A DNA stretch of 39,261 nt from assembly GCA_014804425.1 (NCBI GenBank), contig JAAUZV010000008.1, positions 78,982-118,242 of the forward strand, written 5' to 3'. Under the pieces are notes generated by a model. The model was not told the origin of the DNA and ran no database searches. It saw nothing but the letters and a program-made list of their open reading frames with translations. A program made the translations under genes and the position numbers. Positions within the stretch are counted from its first letter, which is position 1; each line of letters begins with the position of its first letter. The stretch comes from Lachnospiraceae bacterium (GTDB taxonomy: Bacteria > Bacillota > Clostridia > Lachnospirales > Lachnospiraceae). Below, piece after piece: positions 16,902 through 24,537 of the stretch.

Positions 16902-17612
16902 TCATTTTCTCCCCTTTAAGCGCTTATCACTTCTCGTGGCAAGAAAGGTGCCGACGCTCTGAAAAATCTGCACCAGTATGATCAGACAGATCACGGCAAA
17001 GAGCATGACAAGATACTGATAACGGTAATACCCGTAATTGATCGCAATCTTGCCGAGCCCGCCGCCGCCGAGAATCCCGCTCATCGCGGAGTAGCCAAGG
17101 ATCGTCGTCAGCGCGATCGCCGTATTTAAGATCAGGGACGGCACACTCTCCGGAATCATGACTTTCACGATGATCTGAAACGGGGACGCGCCAAGACTCT
17201 GCGCCGCCTCGATCACGTTCGGATTGACCTCGCGCAGACTTCCCTCCACGAGTCTTGCAACAAACGGAAACGCCGCAATGACGAGCGGAACAACGGATGC
17301 CGGCGTGCCGACAACCGTCCCGACGATCAGCCTTGTGATCGGAAATACCATGATCATTAAGATCAGAAACGGTACGGAGCGCAGCAGATTGATCACAACA
17401 TTTAACAGATGCAGCACCGCTTTCGGCACTTTCAAGATCCTGCCGTTCTCTCCCGCAACAAGCACAACGCCAATGGGCAGGCCGATCACGATCGCAAAAA
17501 GAGTCGATAACAGCGTCACATAGACCGTTTCCCATATCGCCAGCGGAAACTGTGTTTTCAATATATTCAGTGCATTCTGCACGGTTTCGGCTGCAAAAAG
17601 ATCATGAAACAT
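16902..17612 (-). CDS. metI: methionine ABC transporter permease
   Basis: 236-residue membrane subunit of the MetNIQ methionine importer, with about five membrane helices. The coupling EAA-type loop reads EAAQSLGASPFQIIVKVMIPES, and GYSAMSGILGGGGLG is typical of MetI. Its ATG lies inside the end of metN (11-bp overlap), with the GGAGG RBS in metN, so translation is coupled. It is the last gene of the metQ-metN-metI operon. Confidence 0.96.
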   Translation of the reverse strand: MFHDLFAAETVQNALNILKTQFPLAIWETVYVTLLSTLFAIVIGLPIGVVLVAGENGRILKVPKAVLHLLNVVINLLRSVPFLILMIMVFPITRLIVGTVVGTPASVVPLVIAAFPFVARLVEGSLREVNPNVIEAAQSLGASPFQIIVKVMIPESVPSLILNTAIALTTILGYSAMSGILGGGGLGKIAINYGYYRYQYLVMLFAVICLIILVQIFQSVGTFLATRSDKRLKGRK

Positions 17613-18615
17613 CGCTGATTACCTCCTCCACATCAATATCAGGAATTGCCCGCAGATAGCGGACCGCCCTGCCCAACTGCTCCTCACCGCCGCAAATGCC
17701 AAGCAGCATATTCCCGTACGCTTTATCCCCGATGCTCCGGGTGGACGCCGCCAAAATGCTCGCGGCGATCTGCTCCTCCATTGCCATTTTCGCAATGAGC
17801 GGCGTTTTCGTGGCGTTTGCGCCGTTAAACACCACGCGGATGATGCGCTCACCCTCTTCTGCTGCCACACTCTGCTCGTAGCCCTCGGGATAAACAAGCC
17901 GTTTTGCCGCATGCGATTTCGGAGCGGAAAAAACCTCACTGACCGTCCCTTCCTCCGCCACAACACCGCCGTCCATGATCGCGACTCTCGTGCAGATCTG
18001 TTCCACCACACTCATCTGATGCGTGATAACGATGACCGTGATACCGAGTCTGTCATGAATATCGCGGATCAAGGATAAAATGGACTGTGTTGTCTGCGGA
18101 TCGAGCGCACTGGTCGCCTCATCGCACAAGAGAATTTTCGGCTGCGTGGCAAGCGCGCGGGCGATCGCCACGCGCTGCTTTTGCCCTCCCGACAGCTGCG
18201 CCGGATAGCTTTTCAATTTATCCGAGAGCCCGACCAGTCCGAGCAATTCCGTCGCCCGCTTCACCGCCTCTGATTTTTTAACGCCCGCAAGCTCCAGCGG
18301 AAAACAGACGTTTTTCAGGCAATTTCTCTGCATTAAGAGATTGAAATCCTGAAAGATCATCGTGATATTGCGGCGTTCCTCTCTTAATTCCGCCTCTCTC
18401 AGACTGCCGATGTCCCTGCCGTCGATCAGGATTTTTCCACTTGTCGGACGCTCCAAAAGATTAATACTGCGCACAAGCGTGCTTTTTCCGGCGCCGCTCA
18501 TACCGATAATGCCGTAAATCTCGCCGTCCGCGATAGAAAGGGACACATTTTTGAGCGCTTCGACATTTCCGTCCGAGGTGGAAAATGTCTTTGTCAAATT
18601 CTGAATCTCGATCAT
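17602..18615 (-). CDS. metN: methionine ABC transporter ATP-binding protein
   Basis: 337 residues. ABC ATPase domain with Walker A GMSGAGKST, signature LSGGQKQR and Walker B ILLCDEATSALD. The C-terminal NIL (ACT-like) domain (about 260-337; IIRVVFNG to IPDIDVEEV) binds methionine and gives trans-inhibition in the E. coli homologue. It starts 14 bp after metQ with RBS GGGAGAG. The ATPase and its NIL domain look normal in order and length, in contrast to MetQ. Confidence 0.96.
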   Translation of the reverse strand: MIEIQNLTKTFSTSDGNVEALKNVSLSIADGEIYGIIGMSGAGKSTLVRSINLLERPTSGKILIDGRDIGSLREAELREERRNITMIFQDFNLLMQRNCLKNVCFPLELAGVKKSEAVKRATELLGLVGLSDKLKSYPAQLSGGQKQRVAIARALATQPKILLCDEATSALDPQTTQSILSLIRDIHDRLGITVIVITHQMSVVEQICTRVAIMDGGVVAEEGTVSEVFSAPKSHAAKRLVYPEGYEQSVAAEEGERIIRVVFNGANATKTPLIAKMAMEEQIAASILAASTRSIGDKAYGNMLLGICGGEEQLGRAVRYLRAIPDIDVEEVISDVS

Positions 18616-18629
18616 ATGCTGCTCTCCCG

Positions 18630-19478
18630 CTATTGCGTCAGTGCATCCAATGAGGATTGCTTTCCTCCGTAGAGTCCCATCGGCTCCACATGGATGACCG
18701 CCGCCACAACGATATGGGTGCCGTTCTCCGCATTGAAATCCTCCAGATACGGAACGTGTTGGAAATAATTCGCGTCCACCTCGCCGCTCTCCACAACATT
18801 GTTCGGCTGTATGTAATCGGTAAACTCCTTGATGTCCAACGTGATATTCTTTTCTGCAAGAATCTCTTTCGCGATCGCTAAGACTTCCGCATGCGGCGTC
18901 GGTGATGCGGCGACGGAGATCGTTGTTCCGGACAGCGCGTCATAATCCACCGTCGCATCATAGCCGTCTCCCGGCTGTTCCACCACACTGACAACCGCGC
19001 CGCCATAGGTTTCCGCAATGTAATCCGCCACCGCCTGACTCGCAAGCGCCGCGATCAACGCTTTGATCGCATCCGTGTTTTCGTTTCCCTCTTTCACGGC
19101 AAGAATGTTGCCGTAGGAAGAAGCGGAACCTTCCATGACAAGGGAATCACTTATGGGATTCAAGCCCGCCTCAATGGCATAATTGGAATTGATGATCGCA
19201 TAATCCACATCCTGAAGCACATTCGGAACCTGCGCCGCCTCCACCTCCTGAAACTGAATGTTGTGCGGATTCTCTTCAATATCCTGAACCGTGGCGGTAA
19301 TGCCCGCATCCGCTTTTAAGGTAATGTAGCCGTTCTCCTGAAGGAGCAAAAGCGCACGCGCCTCGTTGGTCGGATCATTCGGAACCGCGATCGTAACGGA
19401 ATCGCTCTTTCCACCGCAGCCCGTCAATGCAGCCAGACTGAGCACCGTGATCAGTAACCAAACAATCATTTTTTTCAT
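18630..19478 (-). CDS. metQ: MetQ/NlpA methionine-binding lipoprotein with circularly permuted domain order
   Basis: 282 residues. Signal peptide with lipobox LTGC (Cys21). In normal MetQ the mature chain begins with xVAAxPTPHAEIL, DYVQPN, DANYFQHxPYL and EPMGLYSKK-SLDEL, then continues with xxIAIPNDPTNEGRALLLL through the second half. Here the second half comes first: VTIAVPNDPTNEARALLLL at 28-46, then VEAAQVPNVLQDVDYAIINSNYA, and the usual C-terminal YGGAVVSVVE at 158-167. A 16-residue linker (about 169-184, PGDGYDATVDYDALSG) follows. Then comes the normal first half: TISVAASPTPHAEVL at 186-200, DYIQPN, DANYFQHVPYL and EPMGLYGGKQSSLDAL at 265-280, and stop. Total length equals an ordinary MetQ, the frame is open throughout, and metN/metI follow directly. 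The RBS is GAGG, 5 nt from the ATG. A functional methionine-binding role is likely but not proven. Confidence 0.93.
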   Translation of the reverse strand: MKKMIVWLLITVLSLAALTGCGGKSDSVTIAVPNDPTNEARALLLLQENGYITLKADAGITATVQDIEENPHNIQFQEVEAAQVPNVLQDVDYAIINSNYAIEAGLNPISDSLVMEGSASSYGNILAVKEGNENTDAIKALIAALASQAVADYIAETYGGAVVSVVEQPGDGYDATVDYDALSGTTISVAASPTPHAEVLAIAKEILAEKNITLDIKEFTDYIQPNNVVESGEVDANYFQHVPYLEDFNAENGTHIVVAAVIHVEPMGLYGGKQSSLDALTQ

Positions 19479-19551
19479 AATACCTCAACCTCTCTTTTCT
19501 TGGAATGAACTTATCATACACGAAGCGTTCTTGTTTTTCCAATATCATATA

Positions 19552-19580
19552 GATATAGTAAGTTATAGGTTGAAGTTATA
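19552..19580 (-). promoter_or_regulatory. candidate operator upstream of metQ
   Basis: On the minus strand CCTATAACTT (19560-19569) continues into ACTATATC. The octamer TATAACTT occurs twice, 13 bp apart (plus-strand AAGTTATA at 19560-19567 and 19573-19580). The CCTATA element resembles boxes at the rrf2 and cysK promoters. The repeats could also be LysR half-sites. No SAM riboswitch is visible in this 120-bp leader. Confidence 0.45.
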
Positions 19581-19598
19581 ACTCGATCATCCGCATTT

Positions 19599-20516
19599 CT
19601 AATTATGACTCAGATATTCCTGTATCTTATCAATATACAGCGACGCAAGGCTGCTGAGAATCCGGTTCTTTTTTACAATATACCCGATTTTCATCGTCAT
19701 GTTGTCTGTGCCGTCGTCTTTAAGCGGGATCGCCCGATAATCCTCGCCGTTCAACTCACCGCAGATGATGCCTGAACACAGCGTATAGCCGTTCAAGCCG
19801 ACCATCAGATTTAAGACGGTCGCCCGGTCATTTACCTTGATCATTTGGGAATACTCGTTCATCGTAAAGATTTCTTCCAAAAAATAAAAGGACTCACTCC
19901 CATTCTGTTCAAAGGAGAGGAACGGATAACCGCCAAGCTCCTCCATACAGATGCTTTTTTTATCCGCAAGCGGGTGCCCCTTCCACAGATAGACATAGGC
20001 TTTGCAATCAATCAGTTCATGGAATGCGATCTCATTCGCGTTCAGGATCTTCGTAATGACCTTGCGGTTGAAATCGCTCAAATACAAAATGCCGATCTCG
20101 CTGCGCAGACTCGCCACATCGTCAATGACCTCACGCGTCCTTGCCTCCCGGATCGCAAATTCATATTTGGAGGTATCAAACCCCTTTACCATCTCCACAA
20201 ACGCTTTCACCGCAAAAGAATAATGCTGCGTGGTAACACCGAATTTCTTTTTGATATTCCCCTCCGGTCCGTATTTTTCGGTAAGCTGCTCATATTGATC
20301 GTACACCTGTTTTGCATAGGCGATAAATTCCTGACCGTCATTGGTCAGCGTCACGCCCCTTGCACTCCGGTGAAACACGGTAATGCCAAGTTCCTTCTCC
20401 AGCTCCTGCACCGCTCCGGTAAGCGACGGCTGTGAGATATATAAACGTTCGGCTGCTTTGTTCATGGAACCGGTTTCCGAGATCACGATCGCATAATGCA
20501 GTTGTTGTAATGTCAT
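19599..20516 (-). CDS. LysR-family transcriptional regulator
   Basis: 305 residues. The N-terminal winged helix-turn-helix (1-60) has ETGSMNKAAERLYISQPSLTG and a conserved FHRSARGVTLT wing. A C-terminal periplasmic-binding-like effector domain runs from about 90 to 300. RBS AAGGAAGG precedes the ATG. It lies on the same strand immediately upstream of metQNI and diverges from the Rrf2 gene, with 100 bp between the two start codons. Context suggests control of methionine or cysteine uptake and synthesis, like LysR-type CmbR/YtlI regulators of sulfur genes; this is inference. Confidence 0.9.
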   Translation of the reverse strand: MTLQQLHYAIVISETGSMNKAAERLYISQPSLTGAVQELEKELGITVFHRSARGVTLTNDGQEFIAYAKQVYDQYEQLTEKYGPEGNIKKKFGVTTQHYSFAVKAFVEMVKGFDTSKYEFAIREARTREVIDDVASLRSEIGILYLSDFNRKVITKILNANEIAFHELIDCKAYVYLWKGHPLADKKSICMEELGGYPFLSFEQNGSESFYFLEEIFTMNEYSQMIKVNDRATVLNLMVGLNGYTLCSGIICGELNGEDYRAIPLKDDGTDNMTMKIGYIVKKNRILSSLASLYIDKIQEYLSHN

Positions 20517-20538
20517 AAAAAACCTTCCTTTCTCTTAC

Positions 20539-20570
20539 TTGAAAGCCTACTAAATATATGGTAATATAGG
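20539..20570 (+). promoter_or_regulatory. rrf2 promoter with overlapping dyad
   Basis: TTGAAA (20539-20544), 17 bp, TAATAT (20562-20567). A CCTA...TAGG imperfect dyad (20546-20570) covers the spacer and the -10, with CCTATATTACC on the minus strand. This is a position expected for Rrf2 autorepression. A GCTCTG-CT-CAGAGC palindrome lies further down, before the RBS. Confidence 0.6.
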
Positions 20571-20616
20571 AATATTCTTATGATGCTCTGCTCAGAGCAG
20601 GAACGGAGGACACCAT

Positions 20617-21030
20617 ATGCGTGTTTCTACAAAGGGAAGATATGCGCTTCGTATGATGCTGGACTTAGCGAAGCATCAGAACGACGGCTATATATCGCTT
20701 GGGGAGATCGCCGAGCGGCAAGAGATTTCCAAAAAATATTTAGAGCAGATCGTTCCTCTCCTCGGCCATGCCGATTTTCTGCTGACCAGCCGCGGCTTTC
20801 AGGGCGGATACCGTCTCGCCCGACCCGCCTCGGATTACACTGTCAAAGAAATCCTCAGACTGACCGAGGGCAGCTTAGCTCCGGTTGCGTGCGTATCGGA
20901 CAATCCCGTCACCTGTGAAAGAAGCGCCGACTGCCCGACGCTCCCGCTATGGCGTGGCTTAAACAAGGTCATCGACGACTATTTAAGCGGGATCACGCTG
21001 CAGAATCTGGCGGACGGAACCCTCAGTTAG
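20617..21030 (+). CDS. Rrf2-family regulator (IscR/CymR-like) with three cysteines
   Basis: 137 residues. Winged-helix DNA-binding protein: MRVSTKGRYALRMMLDLA, EISKKYLEQIVPLL and RGFQGGYRLARP are typical of Rrf2 proteins. Cys92, Cys100 and Cys106 (C-x7-C-x5-C) lie where IscR holds its [2Fe-2S] cluster (C-x5-C-x5-C in E. coli); B. subtilis CymR lacks this triad. The sensor could therefore bind an Fe-S cluster. It sits between the LysR/metQNI block and cysK, and CymR controls cysteine metabolism together with CysK, so a sulfur or cysteine role is a reasonable inference. GGAGG lies upstream of the ATG. Confidence 0.9.
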   Translation: MRVSTKGRYALRMMLDLAKHQNDGYISLGEIAERQEISKKYLEQIVPLLGHADFLLTSRGFQGGYRLARPASDYTVKEILRLTEGSLAPVACVSDNPVTCERSADCPTLPLWRGLNKVIDDYLSGITLQNLADGTLS

Positions 21031-21088
21031 TCCGACCCGCAATACAGGGTAAGCAGAACGGCGCATTTTCAGATTCATTGTACAGCAA

Positions 21089-21125
21089 AGACCTATCCGC
21101 ATGCAACATGCAGATAGGTCTTTTT
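21089..21125 (+). terminator. intrinsic terminator of rrf2
   Basis: AGACCTATC (21089-21097) pairs with GATAGGTCT (21113-21121), with inner GCATG/CATGC and one mismatch, followed by TTTT. Confidence 0.88.
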
Positions 21126-21167
21126 CTTCATAATTCCTCACAGCATTTCATATCCGTCCTCGCGCGG

Positions 21168-22100
21168 TTACTCCTCCGCAAACATCGGCGTGGAGAGATA
21201 GCGGTCGCCCGTATCGGGAAGCAGCGCTACAATCACCTTTCCCTTATTTTCGGGGCGTTTTGCAAGCTCTGCAGCAGCCCATGCGGCTGCTCCCGATGAA
21301 ATTCCCACAAGCAGTCCTTCTTTTCTTGCAAGCGTCCTGCCCGTCTCAAACGCATCCTCGTTCTCCACCGTAATGATCTCGTCATAAACTTCCGTATTAA
21401 GCGTATCGGGAACAAAGCCCGCACCGATACCCTGAATCTTATGCGGCCCCGCCGTCCCTTTGGAAAGCACGGGAGAGCCCGTCGGCTCAACGGCAACGAC
21501 CTTCACATTCGGATTCTTGCTCTTTAAGTACTCGCCGACTCCCGTCACGGTTCCGCCCGTGCCGACACCCGCCACGAAAATATCAACCTTTCCGTCCGTA
21601 TCTTCCCAGATCTCCGGTCCGGTCGTCGCACGGTGTACCGCCGGATTGGCGGGATTCACAAACTGTCCCGGGATAAAGCTGCCCGGCGTCTCCTTTGCCA
21701 GCTCCTCCGCCTTCGCGATCGCGCCTTTCATGCCCTTTGCTCCCTCGGTCAGAACAAGCTCCGCGCCATATGCCTTTAAGAGATTACGGCGCTCCACGCT
21801 CATCGTCTCCGGCATCGTCAGAATGATCCGATACCCTCTTGACGCGGCAACAGCGGCAAGACCGATTCCCGTATTGCCGCTCGTCGGCTCGATGATGACC
21901 GAACCGGGCTTTAACAATCCCTTCTCCTCGGCATCGTCGATCATTGCGCGGGCGATCCTGTCCTTCACACTGCCCGCCGGATTGAGATATTCCAGCTTGA
22001 CATACAGCTCCGCCTCGAGAGACTTCTCCGCGATGTAATTGTTCAGTTTCAAAAGCGGTGTGCCGCCGATCAAATCCGTAATTCTTTCATATACTTTCAT
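21168..22100 (-). CDS. cysK: cysteine synthase A (O-acetylserine sulfhydrylase)
   Basis: 310-residue PLP enzyme that makes L-cysteine from O-acetylserine and sulfide. The PLP Lys is K46 in [18 protein letters not shown] (72-80) binds the substrate carboxylate, and the [10 protein letters not shown] loop binds the PLP phosphate. The ATG at 22098-22100 ([17 protein letters not shown]) has GGAG about 9 nt upstream; the longer reading to 22181 runs through the promoter. It is monocistronic or at the end of the PAP2 block, with its own promoter carrying a dyad. CysK can act as co-sensor with CymR in Bacillus, and an Rrf2 gene lies next door. Confidence 0.96.
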   Translation of the reverse strand: MKVYERITDLIGGTPLLKLNNYIAEKSLEAELYVKLEYLNPAGSVKDRIARAMIDDAEEKGLLKPGSVIIEPTSGNTGIGLAAVAASRGYRIILTMPETMSVERRNLLKAYGAELVLTEGAKGMKGAIAKAEELAKETPGSFIPGQFVNPANPAVHRATTGPEIWEDTDGKVDIFVAGVGTGGTVTGVGEYLKSKNPNVKVVAVEPTGSPVLSKGTAGPHKIQGIGAGFVPDTLNTEVYDEIITVENEDAFETGRTLARKEGLLVGISSGAAAWAAAELAKRPENKGKVIVALLPDTGDRYLSTPMFAEE

Positions 22101-22118
22101 GGTTCCTGCTCCTTTTCT

Positions 22119-22181
22119 CCTATAATTTATAATTCCTATGGAATTTATAGGTATTGTAGCGCAGTCCGCATGGTATGTCAA
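22119..22181 (-). promoter_or_regulatory. cysK promoter with overlapping dyad
   Basis: Minus strand TTGACA (22176-22181), 17 bp, TACAAT (22153-22158). Immediately downstream, CCTATAA (22119-22125) and TTATAGG (22145-22151) form a perfect 7-bp dyad enclosing ATTCC-TAT-GGAAT (22132-22144). The dyad covers the predicted start site, as for a repressor. Confidence 0.7.
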
Positions 22182-22208
22182 GCACTTTTAAAACATTTTT
22201 TCATATTG

Positions 22209-22778
22209 TCATCCGGCTTCCGCGCCCGCTTTGGCTTTTGCCCATCTGTCCCAGCACTTGTTTACGCAGAACTCCGCCGCATAGCTGAGCACGATCCCGC
22301 TGATCAATCCGACAAGCACATCGCTCGGATAATGCACGCCGACATAAAGCCTTGATACGGCAATCACTGCCGCCAGCACAATGAGCGGTATCCCGAATTT
22401 TTTCGGCAGGTTTCTGACAAACACGCACGCCGCCGAAAAAGCCGCTGCCGTATGCCCCGACGGAAAGGAATAATCAATCGGTTTTTTGACCAACGGGATC
22501 AATTCCGGGATCGCATCATACGGTCTCACCCTTGCGACGAGATTTTTGAGCAGCACGTTGTTGACGATAAGAGAAAAAAACAGCGCAAGCAGTGCCATAC
22601 AGCCGATCTTTCGTGTCTTTTTGAAAAAAAGGAATCCTATCGAGATCAGAATCCAGATGATCCCCGCGTTTCCGAGCGATGTGATAAAAACCAAAACAGG
22701 CGTCAGAAAGCGGTTTCTGATAAACTCCTGAAAAAACAATAAAATCTGACCGTCAAGTTCTAACAATGTATGTATCAT
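22209..22778 (-). CDS. PAP2-family membrane phosphatase
   Basis: 189 residues with about five membrane helices. All three PAP2 motifs are present: K78...RP (KNLVARVRP, 78-86), PSGH (106-109, with the His acid/base) and SRLYVGVHYPSD (142-153, with nucleophile His149). Homologues dephosphorylate undecaprenyl pyrophosphate or phosphatidic acid / PGP; the neighbouring carboxypeptidase makes undecaprenyl-PP recycling plausible. RBS GGAGG precedes the ATG by 8-9 nt. It is the last gene of the minus-strand run from the unknown 244-residue protein down. Confidence 0.92.
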   Translation of the reverse strand: MIHTLLELDGQILLFFQEFIRNRFLTPVLVFITSLGNAGIIWILISIGFLFFKKTRKIGCMALLALFFSLIVNNVLLKNLVARVRPYDAIPELIPLVKKPIDYSFPSGHTAAAFSAACVFVRNLPKKFGIPLIVLAAVIAVSRLYVGVHYPSDVLVGLISGIVLSYAAEFCVNKCWDRWAKAKAGAEAG

Positions 22779-22805
22779 TCCTATTTCCTCCTTTATCCTA
22801 TGCTC

Positions 22806-22979
22806 TTACATCTGATGCCGCACGATGCGATATTCATCATCCAGCGAAAAATACGGGCACGCATCATTCGTTCCGCGCAGAAAACGCTGCATATCATCCT
22901 CATCCAGATTCACGTCACAGACGTAATACTCCTCGTCCTCATCATATGCATAATGACTGCAATTATCACAATTTGTCAT
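22806..22979 (-). CDS. small Cys-containing protein, DUF6472 type
   Basis: 57 residues starting MTNCDNCSHYAYDEDEEYY, then CDVNLDEDDM, then ACPYF and ending DEYRIVRHQM. Four cysteines (C4, C7, C21 and C41) could bind a metal. The length and the VNLDEDxMxRFL and IVRxQM motifs match a short family common in Lachnospiraceae (DUF6472); no function is known. The ATG at 22977-22979 has GGAGGT 7 nt upstream. It lies between the carboxypeptidase and PAP2 genes on the same strand. Confidence 0.82.
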   Translation of the reverse strand: MTNCDNCSHYAYDEDEEYYVCDVNLDEDDMQRFLRGTNDACPYFSLDDEYRIVRHQM

Positions 22980-23017
22980 ATGGATACCTCCGATAAAAAT
23001 GTGCAAAACATCAGGCT

Positions 23018-24493
23018 TCACTCTACTGGGAGGGATGCTTGTTCTTGCTTTTTTGCAGTCCGAAGAATCCAATCCACTGCCGCTTCGGCATGAATGGGCA
23101 GATTTTCGGTTGTCTGGGCTGCTCCCCCGTTCTCCGATTCTTCTATGCCCGAATAGAAGGTATACAGCGCATATCTGGCCAACAATCCGGAAACACGCCC
23201 CCTCTCTATCGAATCTTCGGTGCCCAGTACGATCACGACCAGATCATGCTCCATGTTCCCGTCGTCCGCAGTCAGAGATGTGACCAGACAGGCTCCTGCC
23301 TTATTGGTCGTTCCGGTCTTCAAGCCGGTGACCTCCGGCATATTGTGCAAAAGCGGGTTGGTATTGCGCACTTCAAGCTCGAGGGTCCTCAAGGTGGCAT
23401 ATTCCCGGGAAGTGATGTCCGTGATCTGAGGATACACTTTCAAAAGATAAGATACCAGTCGGAACATATCCTCCGCGCTCATGCGGTTCTGACGTTTTGA
23501 GGGAATGGGCTCTTCCGTGTAGGAGGGCAGACCATGGCTGTTAAAAAAGACCGCTTGCGTAAGCCCCAGCTCCATCGCCTTCTCATTCATCATCCGGACG
23601 AACGCCTCCTCCGAACCGGCGATTGATTCCGCCAGACACAGCGCACATTCGTTACTGGAAGGCAGCAGCGCTCCTAAGAGGAGATCCTGCACCGTGATCT
23701 GTTGTCCGGCCTCTAATGGAATCACTCCGTCGGCTGAATCGGATAATAGCTGAACCGCATCAGAGATCGTGACAGACTGCGCAAGGCTGATCTGCCCTGC
23801 CGCGATGGCATCCATCGTCAAAAGACAGGTCATAAGCTTGGAGGTGCTTGCGATCGGGTAGGGTGTATCAGACTGGTACTGATAGTAGATTTCTCCGGTC
23901 GTGGCATCGCCTACCAGCACGCTGTTGACTCCGTAAAAATAGCCCGCCTGCTCCAATGCGGCAGGAGAAATGTGAAAGGGTTCCTCCGTGTGAATCTGCA
24001 GGGAGCCCGCGGCCGGAACAGTGATGTTCACATTCAGGATCATGGCAAGATCGGCGGCCATCATGAAACAGTCATAATAACCGGAAGGCAGCTTCGTGAT
24101 CAGGGTGTAGTAATAGACACTCTGCCCGCTTACCTGGAATTTGTTTCGCCGCAGAGTAATGTCCGGGTTTTCGCTGTCCTCCCAAAAGACATTTTCCACT
24201 CCCACGGGCGTATAAGTATTTCCCGGCTCCAGTGAAACCGCATCCTTTGTGATCTCCAGCGAGAACGCTTTGTCCGTGCCCCTCAGCGCCATGGCAATGT
24301 CCCGCAAAGAGTAATACGTGTTGTGATCGTAGCCGTAATCCAGCGTTTTTACATTGCATGCAGCGCCGGTATCTGTCTGTACCTGACAGCTCCTCGGAAT
24401 TTCGAAGCTCGCATCCGCCTTGGCAGGCAGGAGGGAACCGATCAGGACCGCAGTCAATATAAAGGAACTTATTTTCTGTAGGATTTTTTTCAT
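23018..24493 (-). CDS. D-alanyl-D-alanine carboxypeptidase (PBP5/DacF type) with N-terminal stalk-like domain
   Basis: 491 residues. Signal peptide (to about ADA, residue 28). An N-terminal domain (about 30-165) has YYSLRDIAMALRG and DCFMMAADLAMIL, resembling the copper-amine-oxidase N-terminal fold used as a wall-binding or substrate domain. It is followed by a peptidase S11 domain (about 180-455). The active-site motifs are STSK (216-219), SSN (279-281) and KTG (392-394). It trims the terminal D-Ala of peptidoglycan stem peptides outside the membrane. There is no clear C-terminal amphipathic anchor of the PBP5 type. The ATG at 24491-24493 has GGGAGAT upstream. It follows the unknown exported gene by 44 bp, probably in one operon. 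Confidence 0.92.
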   Translation of the reverse strand: MKKILQKISSFILTAVLIGSLLPAKADASFEIPRSCQVQTDTGAACNVKTLDYGYDHNTYYSLRDIAMALRGTDKAFSLEITKDAVSLEPGNTYTPVGVENVFWEDSENPDITLRRNKFQVSGQSVYYYTLITKLPSGYYDCFMMAADLAMILNVNITVPAAGSLQIHTEEPFHISPAALEQAGYFYGVNSVLVGDATTGEIYYQYQSDTPYPIASTSKLMTCLLTMDAIAAGQISLAQSVTISDAVQLLSDSADGVIPLEAGQQITVQDLLLGALLPSSNECALCLAESIAGSEEAFVRMMNEKAMELGLTQAVFFNSHGLPSYTEEPIPSKRQNRMSAEDMFRLVSYLLKVYPQITDITSREYATLRTLELEVRNTNPLLHNMPEVTGLKTGTTNKAGACLVTSLTADDGNMEHDLVVIVLGTEDSIERGRVSGLLARYALYTFYSGIEESENGGAAQTTENLPIHAEAAVDWILRTAKKQEQASLPVE

Positions 24494-24537
24494 GGGATCT
24501 CCCTTCGTGCACATTTTCCGGGAACGATTAAAAAAGC

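Noticed and set aside
18630..19478. Explaining the MetQ order as a frameshift or two gene fragments
   Set aside because: A single open frame with one signal peptide, one stop, normal total length and a coupled metN start. No broken ends are seen.
19479..19598. SAM (S-box) or methionine T-box riboswitch before metQ
   Set aside because: The leader is only about 120 bp, A+T-rich with small direct repeats, and lacks the S-box conserved helices.
24072..24512. 146-codon minus-strand frame overlapping the carboxypeptidase start
   Set aside because: A shifted shadow of the signal peptide and N-terminal domain of the carboxypeptidase, with no domain of its own.
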